Origin: Chromatiales bacterium
GTDB lineage: Bacteria; Pseudomonadota; Gammaproteobacteria; Chromatiales; Chromatiaceae
Assembly: GCA_028280505.1 (NCBI GenBank)
Contig: JANQLO010000005.1
Span: forward strand, 16,969 to 80,968
Length of the DNA stretch: 64,000 nucleotides
Direction: 5' to 3'
The translations under genes and the position numbers were made by a program. A model generated the notes under the pieces. It saw only the letters and a list, made by a program, of their open reading frames with translations. It searched no databases and was not told the DNA's origin. Shown here piece by piece: positions 45,210 to 52,819 of the stretch (positions within the stretch are counted from its first letter, which is position 1; each line of letters opens with the position of its first letter).

Positions 45210-47120
45210 ATGTCCATGGAGGTTGAAGACGTCCTCGGGCCGGATGGCTTGTTGGCCCGCGCGATCGAGGGGTTCAGCCAGCGTCCACAACAATTGGCGA
45301 TGGCGCAGGCCGTCGGCGAAACCCTAAGCGAGGGCAATGTGCTGGTCGCCGAAGCCGGTACCGGTACCGGCAAGACCTTCGCGTATCTCGTGCCGGCCTT
45401 GCTGTCCGGTCAGAAAGTGATCATTTCCACCGGTACGCGTAATCTGCAGGACCAATTGTACCTGCGCGATCTGCCGAGGTTGCGGGACGCCATGGCCAGT
45501 TCGGCTCAGGTCGCGTTACTCAAAGGGCGCGCCAATTACCTTTGTATACATCGCATGGAAAATGCGCTGCTCGATACCCGCGGGCATGGCCGGGAGCGTC
45601 TGCGCTGGTTGCTGAGGGTGCGTGATTGGGCCGGCCTGACCAAGCGTGGCGACATCGCCGAGCTGAGCGATGTGCCCGAGGATGCCAACATCTGGCCGTT
45701 GGTGACCTCCAGCAGCGACAATTGCCTGGGCCAGGATTGTCCGGCATGGAGCAAATGTCATCTGGTCGAGGCCCGGCGCCGCGCGCAAGAGGCCGACATC
45801 GTGGTGGTCAATCATCATCTGCTCTGCGCCGACTTTGCGCTCAAGGAGGAAGGTTTCGGTGAATTGTTGCCGGGCGCCGATGCATTCGTTATCGATGAGG
45901 CCCATCAATTGCCGGAGATTGCCAGCAATTTCTTCGGCAGCAGTGTCAGCACGCGTCAATTGGTCGAACTCAGCCGTGACACGCTGACGGAATATCATCG
46001 AGAAGCGGGCGATTTTCCCGAGTTGCCGGAACAACTCGACCGGGTCGCCAAAGCGGCCCGCGATCTACGTTTGTCCTTCGGCCAGGCAATGCGTCGAGGT
46101 GCCTGGGCCGAAATCGAGCAGAAAGACGAGATCCGGGAAGCGCTTGTCGAATGTCGTGCACAACTCGGCCGATTGGCCGACGACCTGGAGGCGATCGAAG
46201 GCCGCGGCAAGGGATTGGATGCCTGTCATGCGCGTTGTGTCGCATTGTCCGCCACATTGGGTCGAATGGTCGAGCCCGAGTCCGGCAGCGAGGATATCCG
46301 CTGGTTCGAAACACATCCGCAGAGTCTGCGTCTGAACAGCACGCCGCTGGACATCGCCGACGTTTTTCAGTTCCAGATGCAGCGTCACCCGGCGGCCTGG
46401 GTGTTTACCTCGGCAACCCTGGCGGTCGGCGAGAGTTTCGACCATTTTCGACGTCAACTCGGCTTGGATGCAGCGGCGACAAAAAAATGGGAGAGCCCGT
46501 TCGACTATGCGGCACAGGCGTTATGGTTTGTGCCGCATGGCATGCCGCCACCAAACGATCCCGCTTACACCCGGGCGGTCGTCGATCTGGTGAGGCCTAT
46601 TCTCGGGGCCAGCGCGGGGCGTGCGTTTTTGTTGTTTACCAGCCACCGTGCCTTACGTGAGGCCGCCGATCTGCTGGAAGGCGACATCGATTTACCCGTG
46701 TTGGTGCAGGGCAGTGCGCCGAAGGCCGAGCTGCTGACACGCTTTGTCGATGCCGGCAATGCCGTGTTGCTCGGGACGGCCAGCTTTTGGGAGGGCGTCG
46801 ATGTGCGTGGCGATGCCTTGTCGCTGGTTTTGATCGATAAGCTGCCTTTCGCGTCACCGGGTGATCCGGTTCTGCAGGCCCGTCTGGATGCCATCAAACG
46901 GCATGGCGGCAACCCCTTTATGCAGCACCAGGTGCCACAGGCCGCCATCGCGTTGAAACAAGGGGCGGGACGTTTGATCCGTGATGCCAGCGACCGTGGG
47001 GTATTGGTGATTTGCGATCCGCGTCTGCTCAAAAAAGGCTACGGCCGAACCTTTCTCGACGCTATGCCGGCGTTCGCGCGAACCCGCGAGCTCGATCAGG
47101 TGTTGGCATTTTTCGAGTAG
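45210..47120 (+). CDS. yoaA: ATP-dependent helicase, DinG/YoaA family
   Basis: The 636-residue superfamily 2 helicase has Walker A (EAGTGTGKT, 48-56), an Fe-S cluster cysteine set (NYLCIHR, then CLGQDC and SKC about 175-185), the VIDEAHQLPE box and C-terminal motifs IRDASDRGVLVICDPRLL. The length matches YoaA more than DinG (about 716 residues). YoaA repairs replication lesions with the clamp-loader subunit HolC in E. coli. The start ATG at 45210 lies just after the endonuclease-like gene; a second ATG is two codons later. Confidence 0.92.
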   Translation: MSMEVEDVLGPDGLLARAIEGFSQRPQQLAMAQAVGETLSEGNVLVAEAGTGTGKTFAYLVPALLSGQKVIISTGTRNLQDQLYLRDLPRLRDAMASSAQVALLKGRANYLCIHRMENALLDTRGHGRERLRWLLRVRDWAGLTKRGDIAELSDVPEDANIWPLVTSSSDNCLGQDCPAWSKCHLVEARRRAQEADIVVVNHHLLCADFALKEEGFGELLPGADAFVIDEAHQLPEIASNFFGSSVSTRQLVELSRDTLTEYHREAGDFPELPEQLDRVAKAARDLRLSFGQAMRRGAWAEIEQKDEIREALVECRAQLGRLADDLEAIEGRGKGLDACHARCVALSATLGRMVEPESGSEDIRWFETHPQSLRLNSTPLDIADVFQFQMQRHPAAWVFTSATLAVGESFDHFRRQLGLDAAATKKWESPFDYAAQALWFVPHGMPPPNDPAYTRAVVDLVRPILGASAGRAFLLFTSHRALREAADLLEGDIDLPVLVQGSAPKAELLTRFVDAGNAVLLGTASFWEGVDVRGDALSLVLIDKLPFASPGDPVLQARLDAIKRHGGNPFMQHQVPQAAIALKQGAGRLIRDASDRGVLVICDPRLLKKGYGRTFLDAMPAFARTRELDQVLAFFE

Positions 47121-47134
47121 ACTCACGAGCTGCC

Positions 47135-47722
47135 ATGTCTATGAACCACAGTATCTTTATGCGGTTTGTCAGTGTCGCACTGGTTTCTGGCCTGGCGTTG
47201 AGTGCGACGACGGCCTGGGCGGGCGACGCCGTTCGACAGTCGATCAACCCCGAGAATGGCCTCAAAAGCTGGTCCTACGAAGGAGAAGGGCTGTCAATCG
47301 AACTGGTCCAGGTGCCGCCGGATTTCATCCGTGCGAGCTATAGCGCGCGTGGTTTGCCGGCCCAACTCATCGAGACGGTCGCGCGCCGCTGTGTATTCGG
47401 TACCATTGTTCGTAATCTCGCCGATCGTCCATTGAGCTACCGGGTTGCCGATTGGCGCTATGTCAACGAGAAAGGTGAGCGCCTGCCGATCAAGACCAAG
47501 AGCGAATGGCTGGAGGAGTGGCACGGTATGGGTGTGCGCTTCAGTTGGTCCATTCTGGCGGACGAGCCGACTTTCGAGGTGGGTGATTGGTTACAGGGTT
47601 TCACGACCATGGCCGAGCCGCATGGCAGCCGTTTGAGTTTGACTGTGGTTTGGTCGATTGGGGGTACACGCTATGAGAAGAACTTCCCGCAACTTGAATG
47701 CGCACCGCCGTCCGCTGGGTAA
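47135..47722 (+). CDS. Secreted protein of unknown function
   Basis: The 195-residue protein has a signal peptide (about 1-29, VSVALVSGLALSATTAWAGD) and a beta-rich mature part with two cysteines (RRCVFGTIV and LECAPPS). The middle contains ADWRYVNEKGERLPIK. The family is not recognised, though similar short proteins with a TlpA-like partner occur in sulfur bacteria by my memory. It overlaps the next gene, a thioredoxin, by 50 bases, which suggests translational coupling. A role in copper or haem protein maturation is speculation. Confidence 0.6.
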   Translation: MSMNHSIFMRFVSVALVSGLALSATTAWAGDAVRQSINPENGLKSWSYEGEGLSIELVQVPPDFIRASYSARGLPAQLIETVARRCVFGTIVRNLADRPLSYRVADWRYVNEKGERLPIKTKSEWLEEWHGMGVRFSWSILADEPTFEVGDWLQGFTTMAEPHGSRLSLTVVWSIGGTRYEKNFPQLECAPPSAG

Positions 47723-48227
47723 ATTCGTTTTGTTGTTGCTGTTTGCGGGTGTGGCGCTTGCTGCCGACGGTCCGCCCTTGGGTCATACCATGACGCCGGT
47801 TTCGCCGCCGCTAAAAGCACCGGAATTCATTTTGCAGGACATGGATGATGCACCCCATAAGCTCAGCGACTTCCATGGCAAGGTCGTCATGTTGAATTTC
47901 TGGGCGACCTGGTGCCCGCCCTGTCGACGCGAAATGCCTTCGATGGAGCGTTTGTACAACAAGTACAAGGACCGTGGTTTGGTCGTCGTGGCGGTGAACC
48001 AATGGGAAGATCCGGATCTGGTATTCGAGTTTACCGGTCGCCTCAGCATTGCGCCGACCTTTCCCATACTGTTCGATCGTGAAAGCCGCATTGCCGAGCA
48101 ATATAAGGTCAAGGGATTACCGACGACCTATCTGCTGGATCGTCAAGGCAAGATTCGATACCGGGCCATCGGTGGTCGTGAATTTGATCACCCGGCGGTC
48201 GAGGCGCTGATCGAAGGCCTGCTTTGA
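47673..48227 (+). CDS. TlpA-like periplasmic thioredoxin
   Basis: The 184-residue protein has a signal or membrane anchor (about 15-32) and a thioredoxin fold with the active site FWATWCPPCRREMPS and the cis-proline in VKGLPTTYLLDRQG. TlpA/ResA-type proteins reduce cysteines in apo-cytochromes and copper chaperones in the periplasm. The start at ATG 47673 lies within the previous gene; the open frame extends to a TTG at 47658. A hairpin follows the gene at 48287. Confidence 0.9.
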   Translation: MRRTSRNLNAHRRPLGKFVLLLLFAGVALAADGPPLGHTMTPVSPPLKAPEFILQDMDDAPHKLSDFHGKVVMLNFWATWCPPCRREMPSMERLYNKYKDRGLVVVAVNQWEDPDLVFEFTGRLSIAPTFPILFDRESRIAEQYKVKGLPTTYLLDRQGKIRYRAIGGREFDHPAVEALIEGLL

Positions 48228-48286
48228 ATCACGCCTAAGCAATCCCAATGGGGTGATGAAGCCAATGGACTGACGACGCTGAGATG

Positions 48287-48318
48287 AAAACGGGACCGGA
48301 ATGAATCCCGGTCCCGTT
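48287..48318 (-). terminator. Strong hairpin between convergent genes
   Basis: AACGGGACCGG (48289-48299) and CCGGTCCCGTT (48308-48318) form a perfect 11-pair stem with an eight-base loop. On the minus strand it is followed by TTTTC, so it probably ends transcription from the ccoQ side; it may also slow transcription from the plus-strand thioredoxin gene. Confidence 0.65.
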
Positions 48319-48446
48319 GCTACAACTTGCTAGGCGTGTCCAAAGCTTGCGTCAGCGCGATATCAAGAATCGCTGTCGCGCGCCTCCACCTCGGCCGATC
48401 CCGCTTGGTTGCTCCAGTCGGCGGGACCCACGCCCGTAAAGATGAG

Positions 48447-48587
48447 TTAGTCGTCTTGGTCTTCGAAAGGCACCTTTTTGGCTTCCTGATACTTCCAACG
48501 TGCCGAAGGCCGATAGATGTAAACAACAAGTAGAATGAACAGCAACGGTGCTGCGAAAAAACTTATCCAGGTGTACAGCTCGTTCAT
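48447..48587 (-). CDS. ccoQ: cbb3-type cytochrome oxidase small subunit CcoQ-like
   Basis: From the ATG with GGGAGAC upstream the protein has 46 residues: a single membrane helix (ISFFAAPLLFILLVVYIY) followed by RPSARWKYQEAKKVPFEDQDD, the typical CcoQ tail with conserved Arg-Pro and the P-F-E-D end. CcoQ stabilises the high-affinity cbb3 oxidase core. No ccoN, ccoO or ccoP is near it, so this copy is an orphan. An upstream ATG would add 17 residues not seen in the family. Confidence 0.8.
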   Translation of the reverse strand: MNELYTWISFFAAPLLFILLVVYIYRPSARWKYQEAKKVPFEDQDD

Positions 48588-49140
48588 CGTGGTGTCTCCC
48601 AATGGCATGCGGTCCGATTTCACGTCAGCATTCGGCACGCCGGCCGTTTGAAAGCCCCTTGTGAACTAGGTATCTAAGTTTCTCAGCCGGGTATCCCTAG
48701 TTACTTCATATTTATGGTCTTGTGTTCGACTCTTCAACACTGGTCATGGTAAGGAAAAATCGCTACACGGCAGTCGGCTTTGCCGGTAAACGATAATTTT
48801 CTAGTGAGTCGCCATGATTGGAGGCTGTTTTCGATCTCACCGTGCCGCGGGAGTGTCCTTTTAGCGAGTGCGATCTAACGATCGCCACCCTGGAAGAAGG
48901 ACATTACGTCGTGAACAGGCCTTGTCGGTTTGTCAGATGTGCGTTGCCCGTGTGGGGACGATTTCCGTGTGGTAGGACCAGAGCTTCCAAGGCAAACGGT
49001 CAAGGCAGGCACCGGTGTCGATAACGCACCGTGTCGCACGATTGGTTCGGTGAAAGACCGGTTCTCGTGGGCGCGCTCACTCGGCATGAGTGGGTAAGCT
49101 GGCCGCCGAATCAGTGCCGGCCCGGTTTGCCGCTCAGCAT
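48588..49140. other. 553-bp region without a recognised gene
   Basis: The open frames in this stretch lack ribosome binding sites and domain signals. A short inverted repeat, AACTAGG (48664-48670) with CCTAGTT (48696-48702), lies upstream of ccoQ and could be an operator. No FNR box with the usual four-base spacing is seen. Confidence 0.5.
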
Positions 49141-49620
49141 TCAGCCCGCGGTTTGGACGGCCTCGAAAAAGCGCGCACGAAATGCCTCGACGCGTTCTTT
49201 GTTGACTCCGCCGTCACTGTATCCCACTCGCGACGCCGATCGGATATGTATGACCCCCTCGTCATCTGCAACACGAATTTCGAGATCGTCCACGAAACCG
49301 AAAACAGCCGAGTTAAAGGTCGTGGCGACGTAGGCATTATCCGCCCTCTGTACTCTGCCGCCCATTGTGCTGATGATCTCACCCAGGAAGGACAACACAT
49401 CGGCAGTGTCCATTGATGACGGTAACGGCAGCGGTTGTATGTAACCGGCCGCGTGGGGTTCCAGTTCACTGCATACGCAATTCGGTTTGCTGGGGCATGC
49501 GCTGAGTCGGCCGGCCGAAAGTCCCGGTGCGCTTCCCGATCGCGACATAATGCCAAGCGCGAACATCAGCACGAGGAACAGCACGGCGGTCGATGTCGCA
49601 ATGATGACTGTGAGTTTCAC
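49141..49620 (-). CDS. DUF1499 family protein
   Basis: The likely 159-residue protein has an N-terminal membrane helix (TVIIATSTAVLFLVLMFALG) and a DUF1499 domain with CPSKPNCVCSE, a conserved cysteine-rich start, and SASRVGYSDGGVNKERVEAF at the C-terminus. The function is unknown; members are often membrane anchored. I chose the GTG at 49620, which places the helix at the N-terminus; an ATG at 49677 would add 19 residues of unusual composition. Confidence 0.7.
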   Translation of the reverse strand: MKLTVIIATSTAVLFLVLMFALGIMSRSGSAPGLSAGRLSACPSKPNCVCSELEPHAAGYIQPLPLPSSMDTADVLSFLGEIISTMGGRVQRADNAYVATTFNSAVFGFVDDLEIRVADDEGVIHIRSASRVGYSDGGVNKERVEAFRARFFEAVQTAG

Positions 49621-49905
49621 GTAATCGGCACCAAAGATGACGAAGCTGTCGGCATTCCATTCACAACGATACGGCAATAAAACATCATGGGTAATATGGA
49701 TATTATTACAATCCCCGGCCTTTCGTGTGATGCGCGTTCGCCGATTGCGCGCCTGATGTTGATCGTGTCGTTAAGGCTTTGTTTAGATTGACGTTTGCTG
49801 CGTATCCCTTTGCGGATGATCGTGAGTGCAGGCGGTGGCTCATGAATGTTGGCGTTGTCGGATATTCGTAACGCGCTGCGGAGCATGTCTGTTCGGTCGA
49901 AAAGC

Positions 49906-50454
49906 TTACGCTATCCAATACCTTCGCTGATCGAGCGCATTGCAGCAGCGTACTTTGCCTGCAATGCCGTTGAGTACATTGGGTCGCAGCGCCTGGACCA
50001 TCCAAGCGTCAGCATGTTTATCGGGTATCGGATACGGTGCTTCGAAACCGAGTTGGCCGGCCGGTACGAATCCGTGTCGGGGGTAGTATTCAGGATGGCC
50101 GAGCACGAATACGATCTCGATTCCGGCTTCTTTCAATCGATAAAGCCCTTCGTCGATCAGGTGGCCGCCGATGCCGACCGATTGAGCTTCGGGGATAACG
50201 GCCAGCGGTGCCAGCAGCGCGGCGGAAACCGCCGGTGTCCTGCCGTCGATACGGGCCTTGCTGAAAAGTACATGGCCGACCGGTCGGTTGTTTTGGCGTG
50301 CGATGAGCGAGACTTGCGGCGCTGCGCTTTTGTCGCTGAGGATGTTTTCGACCAGTTCGACGATTTCGTCGCCTTCAGCCTCGCCAAAGGCCGTGCGCTC
50401 AATGCGCAATATGTCCTTTAGATCTGCTTCAGTCGCATTTCTGATTTCCAGCAT
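49906..50454 (-). CDS. GNAT family N-acetyltransferase
   Basis: The 182-residue protein, from the ATG giving MLEIRNATEADL, has the acetyl-CoA-binding pattern with PLAVIPEAQSVGIGGHLIDEGL (the Q/R-x-x-G-x-G/A loop reads QSVGIGG) and VLGHPEYYPRHGFVPA near the end. It belongs to the YhbS-like group of small acetyltransferases. The frame runs on upstream into the frameshifted kinase gene, but the intervening 220 bases do not look coding. Confidence 0.85.
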   Translation of the reverse strand: MLEIRNATEADLKDILRIERTAFGEAEGDEIVELVENILSDKSAAPQVSLIARQNNRPVGHVLFSKARIDGRTPAVSAALLAPLAVIPEAQSVGIGGHLIDEGLYRLKEAGIEIVFVLGHPEYYPRHGFVPAGQLGFEAPYPIPDKHADAWMVQALRPNVLNGIAGKVRCCNALDQRRYWIA

Positions 50455-50674
50455 TGCAATCCGTGTCTTAATGTTGAAACAGCGTTTGTGAAGTTTTTCC
50501 CTTGCGGAAAAGATGTCGATCGGCCCGTGCCGATGTCGGCCATACTTTATGAGTTGCCGTAGACGCATGAAAGTATGCGCTCTTTCCGGTAGGCAGTGGT
50601 CGGTCCGATTGGGCTTTTTGGCGTAAGGGTGCGTATCTGGAAGCGGTTTTCGTCCACCGCGGTAAAACCGAGCG

Positions 50675-51207
50675 CTATCGTGCCGATGGGTTGTAGGCCT
50701 CGAGCTTGGTCGTGAGTTCGGCAAGGCAGGCAAAAGGCGTCTTGCCGGCAGTATCGATAACCAGCTGGGTTTCGGTCTTATCCCATCGTCGTATTGCCTT
50801 GCCGCCACCTGGTGCCAGTCAGGCAGCTTCAGCCCCGGGATGTCGGTCTTTCGCTGTTCGATGCGGCGCCGGTGTTCATTGGGGTCGCTGCACTCGATGA
50901 CAATATCGATGTGGTTCGCACCTGCCTGTGTAGCACAGGCTCGCCATTCCCGCCGGGTGCGTTCAATGGGGTTGCAAGCGTCGGCGACGACGTGATGACC
51001 GGTGTTCAGGTTATCCGCGGCCATCCGATAGCTGAGGCGATAGCCTTCACCTTTTGGTTGCGCATTTAGAAGATCGCGCAGCGCTTGCTCAATGGTGTCG
51101 ATTCTCAGGTAGACCGCGCTCGGGTGGTCGCTGAGCATTTTTGCGATGGTGCTTTTGCCGACGCCCGGCAGACCGGAGAAAATGAGAAGCGTCGGGCCCG
51201 TATGCAT
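50675..51207 (-). pseudogene. Frameshifted P-loop kinase (AAA_33 type)
   Basis: The ATG at 51207 (GGAAG upstream) starts a small kinase with the P-loop SGLPGVGKST, IDTIEQAL, and VVADACNPI, in the manner of small-molecule kinases such as gluconate or shikimate kinase relatives. At about 50785-50792 the reading frame breaks: the frame continues with nonsense residues, while the next frame reads WDKTETQLVIDTAG and KTPFACLAELTTKLEAYN, the expected C-terminal end, to a TAG at 50675. A single missing base, likely one C, explains it. A sequencing error or programmed shift cannot be excluded. Confidence 0.75.
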
Positions 51208-51220
51208 GTGTCCACTTCCG

Positions 51221-51538
51221 TCAGTAGTGAATCGCAAGCCAAACGGTTTCGGATGCCGGTGTGGTCCATTTCACCCGGTGTAGCTGGTGTGCCGGAATGT
51301 CGAGAAAGTCGCCTGATTTGAGCATTACGTCGTCTTTGTCGGGGAATGCCAAGATTGCCTCGCCTTTCAGAACAATGACCCATTCATTGTCGTTCTGGTC
51401 GTACCAGCCGGATGCCGGGGAACGGTGGCCTTTGGAAACGATGCGTTCGATGTGGGTGTGCTCGCTTTGAGCCAATGTCTCAATGATCTCTTCGCTGAGG
51501 TCGGCCGGTAGCGGCGTGAAAATGTTACCGATGGTCAT
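51221..51538 (-). CDS. Cupin domain protein
   Basis: The 105-residue protein, from ATG giving MTIGNIFTPLP, is a single cupin: GHRSPASGWYDQNDNEWV with the metal-site Glu, and DFLDIPAHQLHRVKWT with His at the second motif. Such small cupins bind a metal or a sugar-like ligand. It is followed by the frameshifted kinase 13 bases later and then the GNAT gene, so the three form a unit. A 22-bp perfect palindrome lies 65 bases upstream. Confidence 0.85.
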   Translation of the reverse strand: MTIGNIFTPLPADLSEEIIETLAQSEHTHIERIVSKGHRSPASGWYDQNDNEWVIVLKGEAILAFPDKDDVMLKSGDFLDIPAHQLHRVKWTTPASETVWLAIHY

Positions 51539-51602
51539 GTTTGAAGATGGCGTTGTGGACGAAACGGGCGGTCGATGGCGGATTTGGTTCATTTGTCCCG
51601 GC

Positions 51603-51624
51603 AACTGTGTGATATCACACAGTT
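51603..51624. promoter_or_regulatory. 22-bp perfect palindrome, probable operator
   Basis: AACTGTGTGAT (51603-51613) is followed immediately by its exact inverse ATCACACAGTT (51614-51624). It lies 65 bases upstream of the cupin start on the minus strand, the position of a repressor site. The half-sites TGTGTGA/TCACACA are too close together for the CRP consensus (which needs six bases between TGTGA and TCACA). A GntR- or ArsR-type dimer is possible. Confidence 0.7.
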
Positions 51625-51654
51625 TTAGCTGACGGGGTTCCGGCGTCGGCATGT

Positions 51655-51673
51655 CTTGATGATAATAATCAAG
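51655..51673. promoter_or_regulatory. Inverted repeat near the cupin promoter region
   Basis: CTTGAT (51655-51660) and ATCAAG (51668-51673) with a seven-base spacer. It resembles an FNR box but the spacer is seven instead of four. It could be another operator or part of a promoter for a transcript ending at 51831. Confidence 0.4.
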
Positions 51674-51792
51674 CAGTTACGTTTTTTGGCATGCGGTCTG
51701 CTCAATCCTTCAGTGGATGCCCCTTTGCCGGCCAAGCAAACCGGGTTTCAGTACGCAGTCAGATAGCCCAAGTGTAAAACTGCTTTTGTTGA

Positions 51793-51831
51793 CCCCGGCC
51801 GCTCTCCCCCGGGCGGCTGGGGTGGCTTTTT
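51793..51831 (+). terminator. Intrinsic terminator on the plus strand with no plus-strand gene upstream
   Basis: CCCCGGCCGC (51793-51802) pairs with GCGGCTGGGG (51813-51822, one G-U pair), followed by TGGCTTTTT. On the minus strand there is no T run. The stretch from the cupin start (51539) to the next gene (51857) has no protein gene, so this hairpin may end a small RNA of about 100-170 bases or serve as a barrier between the two minus-strand units. Confidence 0.6.
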
Positions 51832-51856
51832 GCGCTGTCGGGCCGGAAATCCGGGT

Positions 51857-52819
51857 TTACTTCAGTGCGAACTTCTTCAAGCGATAGAGCAGCGTATCCC
51901 GTGTCAGGCCCAGTAAACGGGCAGCCTTGCTGCGATTCCCTTTGGTGCGCGTCAAGGCCTGTTGAATCAAGTCGCGTTCGACGTCGGCCAATACCAAACC
52001 GTCATTCGGGAGATCAATCAGCGATTCGCCGTCGCTGGTATCGGTTTCACGATACTCGGCCGGCAGATTGTTCAGGCCGAGCAGTTTGCCCGGCATCAGA
52101 ATGGCCAGGCGCTCACAAAGATTGCGCAGCTCGCGAATGTTTCCCGGCCAGCTATATTGGGTAAGCGCATGCATGGCCGCACTGTCCAAACGTACCGGCG
52201 GCTGGGTGTGTTGCGCTGCCAACTCCCCGAAAAAGCGCTTGAGCAAACGCGGAATATCGGCGGTACGATTGCGTAAAGCCGGTAAGTGCAGTGGCACTAC
52301 GTTCAGACGGTAATAGAGATCGCCACGGAAATCCCCGCTGGAGACCAGCCGGGCCAGGTCGCGGTGCGTCGCGGCGACGATGCGTACGTCCACATAGCGG
52401 GACAGGGCCTCGCCAACGGGGATAATCTCGCCGGACTCCAAGAAGCGGAGCAGTTTGGCCTGTACTGCGGGACTGAGTTCGCCGATCTCGTCGAGAAACA
52501 ATGTGCCGCCGGCGGCTGCACGGATATAGCCGTCGTGCGCCTGCTGCGCGTGGGTAAAGGCGCCTTTGCAGTGGCCGAACAGCAGTGATTCGGCCAATCC
52601 TTCAGGTAGAGCGCCGCAATTCACCGAAACGAAAGGCGCCTTGCGTCGGGGGCTATCGGCGTGGATCGCACGGGCCAGCAGCTCTTTGCCGGTCCCGCTT
52701 TCCCCGAGGATCAACGTCGTAACCTGGGCCGCAGCGACGATTCGTGCGGTATTCAGAACCTCCTGCACGGCCGGTTCCCGGCTGTCCCAGAAGTCATCAT
52801 TCGGCTTAGTGGTGCTCAT
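51857..52819 (-). CDS. Sigma-54-dependent transcriptional activator without receiver domain
   Basis: The 320-residue protein has only about 15 residues before the AAA+ domain: Walker A (LGESGTGKELLAR), the sigma-54 contact loop in FGHCKGAFTHAQQ, where GAFTHA replaces the usual GAFTGA and Cys the usual Glu before KGAF, Walker B (LFLDEIGEL), the sensor RLNVVPLHLPALRNR, and a Fis-type DNA-binding helix (GNRSKAARLLGLTRDTLLYRLKKF, C-terminal). Lacking a receiver or ligand domain it may be constitutive or controlled by a partner. Its start overlaps the SafE/TauE-type gene by 14 bases. Target unknown; orientation is away from the carboxysome operon. Confidence 0.88.
   Translation of the reverse strand: MSTTKPNDDFWDSREPAVQEVLNTARIVAAAQVTTLILGESGTGKELLARAIHADSPRRKAPFVSVNCGALPEGLAESLLFGHCKGAFTHAQQAHDGYIRAAAGGTLFLDEIGELSPAVQAKLLRFLESGEIIPVGEALSRYVDVRIVAATHRDLARLVSSGDFRGDLYYRLNVVPLHLPALRNRTADIPRLLKRFFGELAAQHTQPPVRLDSAAMHALTQYSWPGNIRELRNLCERLAILMPGKLLGLNNLPAEYRETDTSDGESLIDLPNDGLVLADVERDLIQQALTRTKGNRSKAARLLGLTRDTLLYRLKKFALK

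Noticed and set aside
49906..51237. Single 443-residue kinase-acetyltransferase fusion
   Set aside because: The C-terminal part of the kinase is in another frame, and the linker between the two has no coding character, so it is a frameshift read-through rather than a designed fusion.
51603..51624. CRP binding site
   Set aside because: The TGTGA and TCACA halves are separated by two bases instead of six, so the palindrome does not fit CRP.
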